Shown: piece by piece, positions 4,334 to 5,269 of the stretch
Layout of the letters: each line of letters opens with the position of its first letter
How positions within the stretch are numbered: position 1 is the first letter of the stretch
Source: Bacteroidota bacterium
GTDB lineage: Bacteria; Bacteroidota; Bacteroidia; Flavobacteriales; Flavobacteriaceae
Length of the DNA: 5,269 bases
Direction of reading: 5' to 3'
Assembly: GCA_015767395.1 (NCBI GenBank)
Contig: JADWMI010000142.1
Coordinates: forward strand, 1-5,269
Notes under the pieces: generated by a model
Seen by the model: only the letters and a program-made list of their open reading frames with translations
Databases searched by the model: none
What the model was told of the DNA's origin: nothing
Position numbers and translations under genes: made by a program

Positions 4334-5269
4334 ATGATTGCAATGCTGAAAAAGGTAATGTTTTTAATTTTATTCATGCTAAGTCTTAGTTGTCAGAAAG
4401 AAAAAGCTATAATTAAAATCAATGACAACACTTATTCTGAAATAAATGATTTAATAAAACAGTCAAGAAAGACTTCGATTTCTGACTCTTTAAGAAATAC
4501 TTTTTTAGTTGAGGCAAACAAGAAGCTTAAAAAGTTAAATAATGATTCTCTAATAATAAGGTCACTTGTTAAAATAGCCTATTCCAACCTACTTCTTAGA
4601 AACTGGGATAATTATAAATTAACAAGTTTAAAAGTTTTAAATAAGGCCAACTTATCAAGTGATACTATTAATATATCAAGAGCTCAATCGTACTTAGCGT
4701 ATTATTACCAATACAATTATAAACACGACAGTGCATATTATTTCTATAACAAAGCATTAAATTCATTTACATTAACAAAGAATGAAATTGAATCAGGGAG
4801 AATGTTGTTGAATATGGCAACCATTCAAGAGGATGTTAAGGATTATACTGGTAGTGAAATAAACGCTATTAAAGCAATAACCAATCTAAAAGATTCAAAA
4901 CAATATAGAAATTTATATTTAGCACATAATCTTTTAGGAGTAGTTTATAAAAATTTAAACAAATACAATTTAGCAATTCAAAATCATAAAATTGCCATTG
5001 AGTATTTGGATAAGATCAATGATGAAGGTAGTTTAAGAGCCATGTCTTTGAACAATATTGGAAGAATACATAGCAAAGTAAAAGAATTTGAAAAATCATT
5101 AGAATTTTATAAAACGGGATTAGATATTGAAGGTCTGCATCGGTCGAATACAAAAATTTATGCGATGTTAAAGGATAACTTAGCGTATTCAAAATTCAAA
5201 ATAGGAGACCATTCAGAGTTACCATTATTATTTTATGAGTCATTGAAAATTAGGGACAGTTTAAAATTA
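4334..5269 (+). CDS. TPR lipoprotein, probably the sensory N-terminus of a TPR-type histidine kinase (partial)
   Basis: The frame is open for 312 codons to the window edge, so the C-terminus is unseen. Residues 1-19 form a signal peptide ending 'LSLSC', with Cys20 the likely lipidation site; starting at the second ATG (4343) gives a shorter, equally good signal peptide. Tetratricopeptide-like helical pairs follow: about 120-147 ('YYFYNKAL'), 157-186, 196-227 ('LLGVVYKNLNKYNLAIQNHKIAIEYL'-type unit), 238-268 ('NNIGRIHSKVKEFEKSLEFY') and 279-311. The segment near the edge, 'LLFYESLKIRDSL', resembles the repeat just before the transmembrane helix of flavobacterial TPR sensor kinases. Expected but unseen: a membrane helix and then a kinase (HATPase) or LuxR-type DNA-binding domain. 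The alternative is a plain TPR lipoprotein. Its position beside a LytTR regulator favours a signalling role. Confidence 0.7.
   Translation, partial: MIAMLKKVMFLILFMLSLSCQKEKAIIKINDNTYSEINDLIKQSRKTSISDSLRNTFLVEANKKLKKLNNDSLIIRSLVKIAYSNLLLRNWDNYKLTSLKVLNKANLSSDTINISRAQSYLAYYYQYNYKHDSAYYFYNKALNSFTLTKNEIESGRMLLNMATIQEDVKDYTGSEINAIKAITNLKDSKQYRNLYLAHNLLGVVYKNLNKYNLAIQNHKIAIEYLDKINDEGSLRAMSLNNIGRIHSKVKEFEKSLEFYKTGLDIEGLHRSNTKIYAMLKDNLAYSKFKIGDHSELPLLFYESLKIRDSLKL

Noticed and set aside
1..5269. CRISPR array, tRNA or rRNA genes, phage structural genes
   Set aside because: No regularly spaced repeat-spacer units, no cloverleaf-like sequence and no structural phage proteins were seen on either strand.

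Overview
The window is AT-rich DNA, almost certainly from a member of the Bacteroidota, most likely a flavobacterium. The evidence is the LytTR response regulator, the small acidic lipoprotein, the TPR lipoprotein, the IS1595- and IS30-type transposases, and Bacteroidota-style promoter motifs (TAnnTTTG). It is an accessory region shaped by insertion sequences; only the small lipoprotein gene, the two transposase genes and the right-hand TPR gene look undamaged.

Left part (1-826): the 3' end of a gene resembling the AbiEii/AbiGii nucleotidyltransferase toxin (1-180). A degraded adenine-type DNA methyltransferase lies on the minus strand (263-660), frameshifted near 619-625 and cut off at 660. 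A 112-bp mini-element with inverted ends (661-772) abuts it. After that comes a short stretch (773-826) that may be the last codons of a sensor histidine kinase.

Middle (865-2605): a LytTR-family response regulator gene is split by a 959-bp IS1595-family element (1112-2070). The insertion left an 8-bp target duplication (TCAATTTT). Removing the element and one duplicate restores a continuous reading frame of about 257 codons, with a receiver domain followed by a LytTR DNA-binding domain, so this looks like a recent single-event knockout.

Downstream (2606-3157): a long intergenic region holds three degenerate direct repeats spaced exactly 21 bp apart, a plausible LytTR operator. A TAnnTTTG motif and a roughly 220-nt leader with two inverted repeats follow. 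Next is a 57-residue lipoprotein gene (2945-3118) with a strong intrinsic terminator. The simplest reading is that the regulator controlled this lipoprotein.

Right part (3186-5269): an apparently complete IS30-family element (about 3186-4290, transposase on the minus strand) sits between the lipoprotein terminator and a TPR lipoprotein gene (4334 onward) that runs off the window. The TPR protein resembles the sensory N-terminus of TPR-type histidine kinases common in Bacteroidota, so the locus may be a regulator/lipoprotein/sensor module now separated by insertion sequences. The functional links are inference; the gene structures, repeats and insertion are read directly from the sequence.
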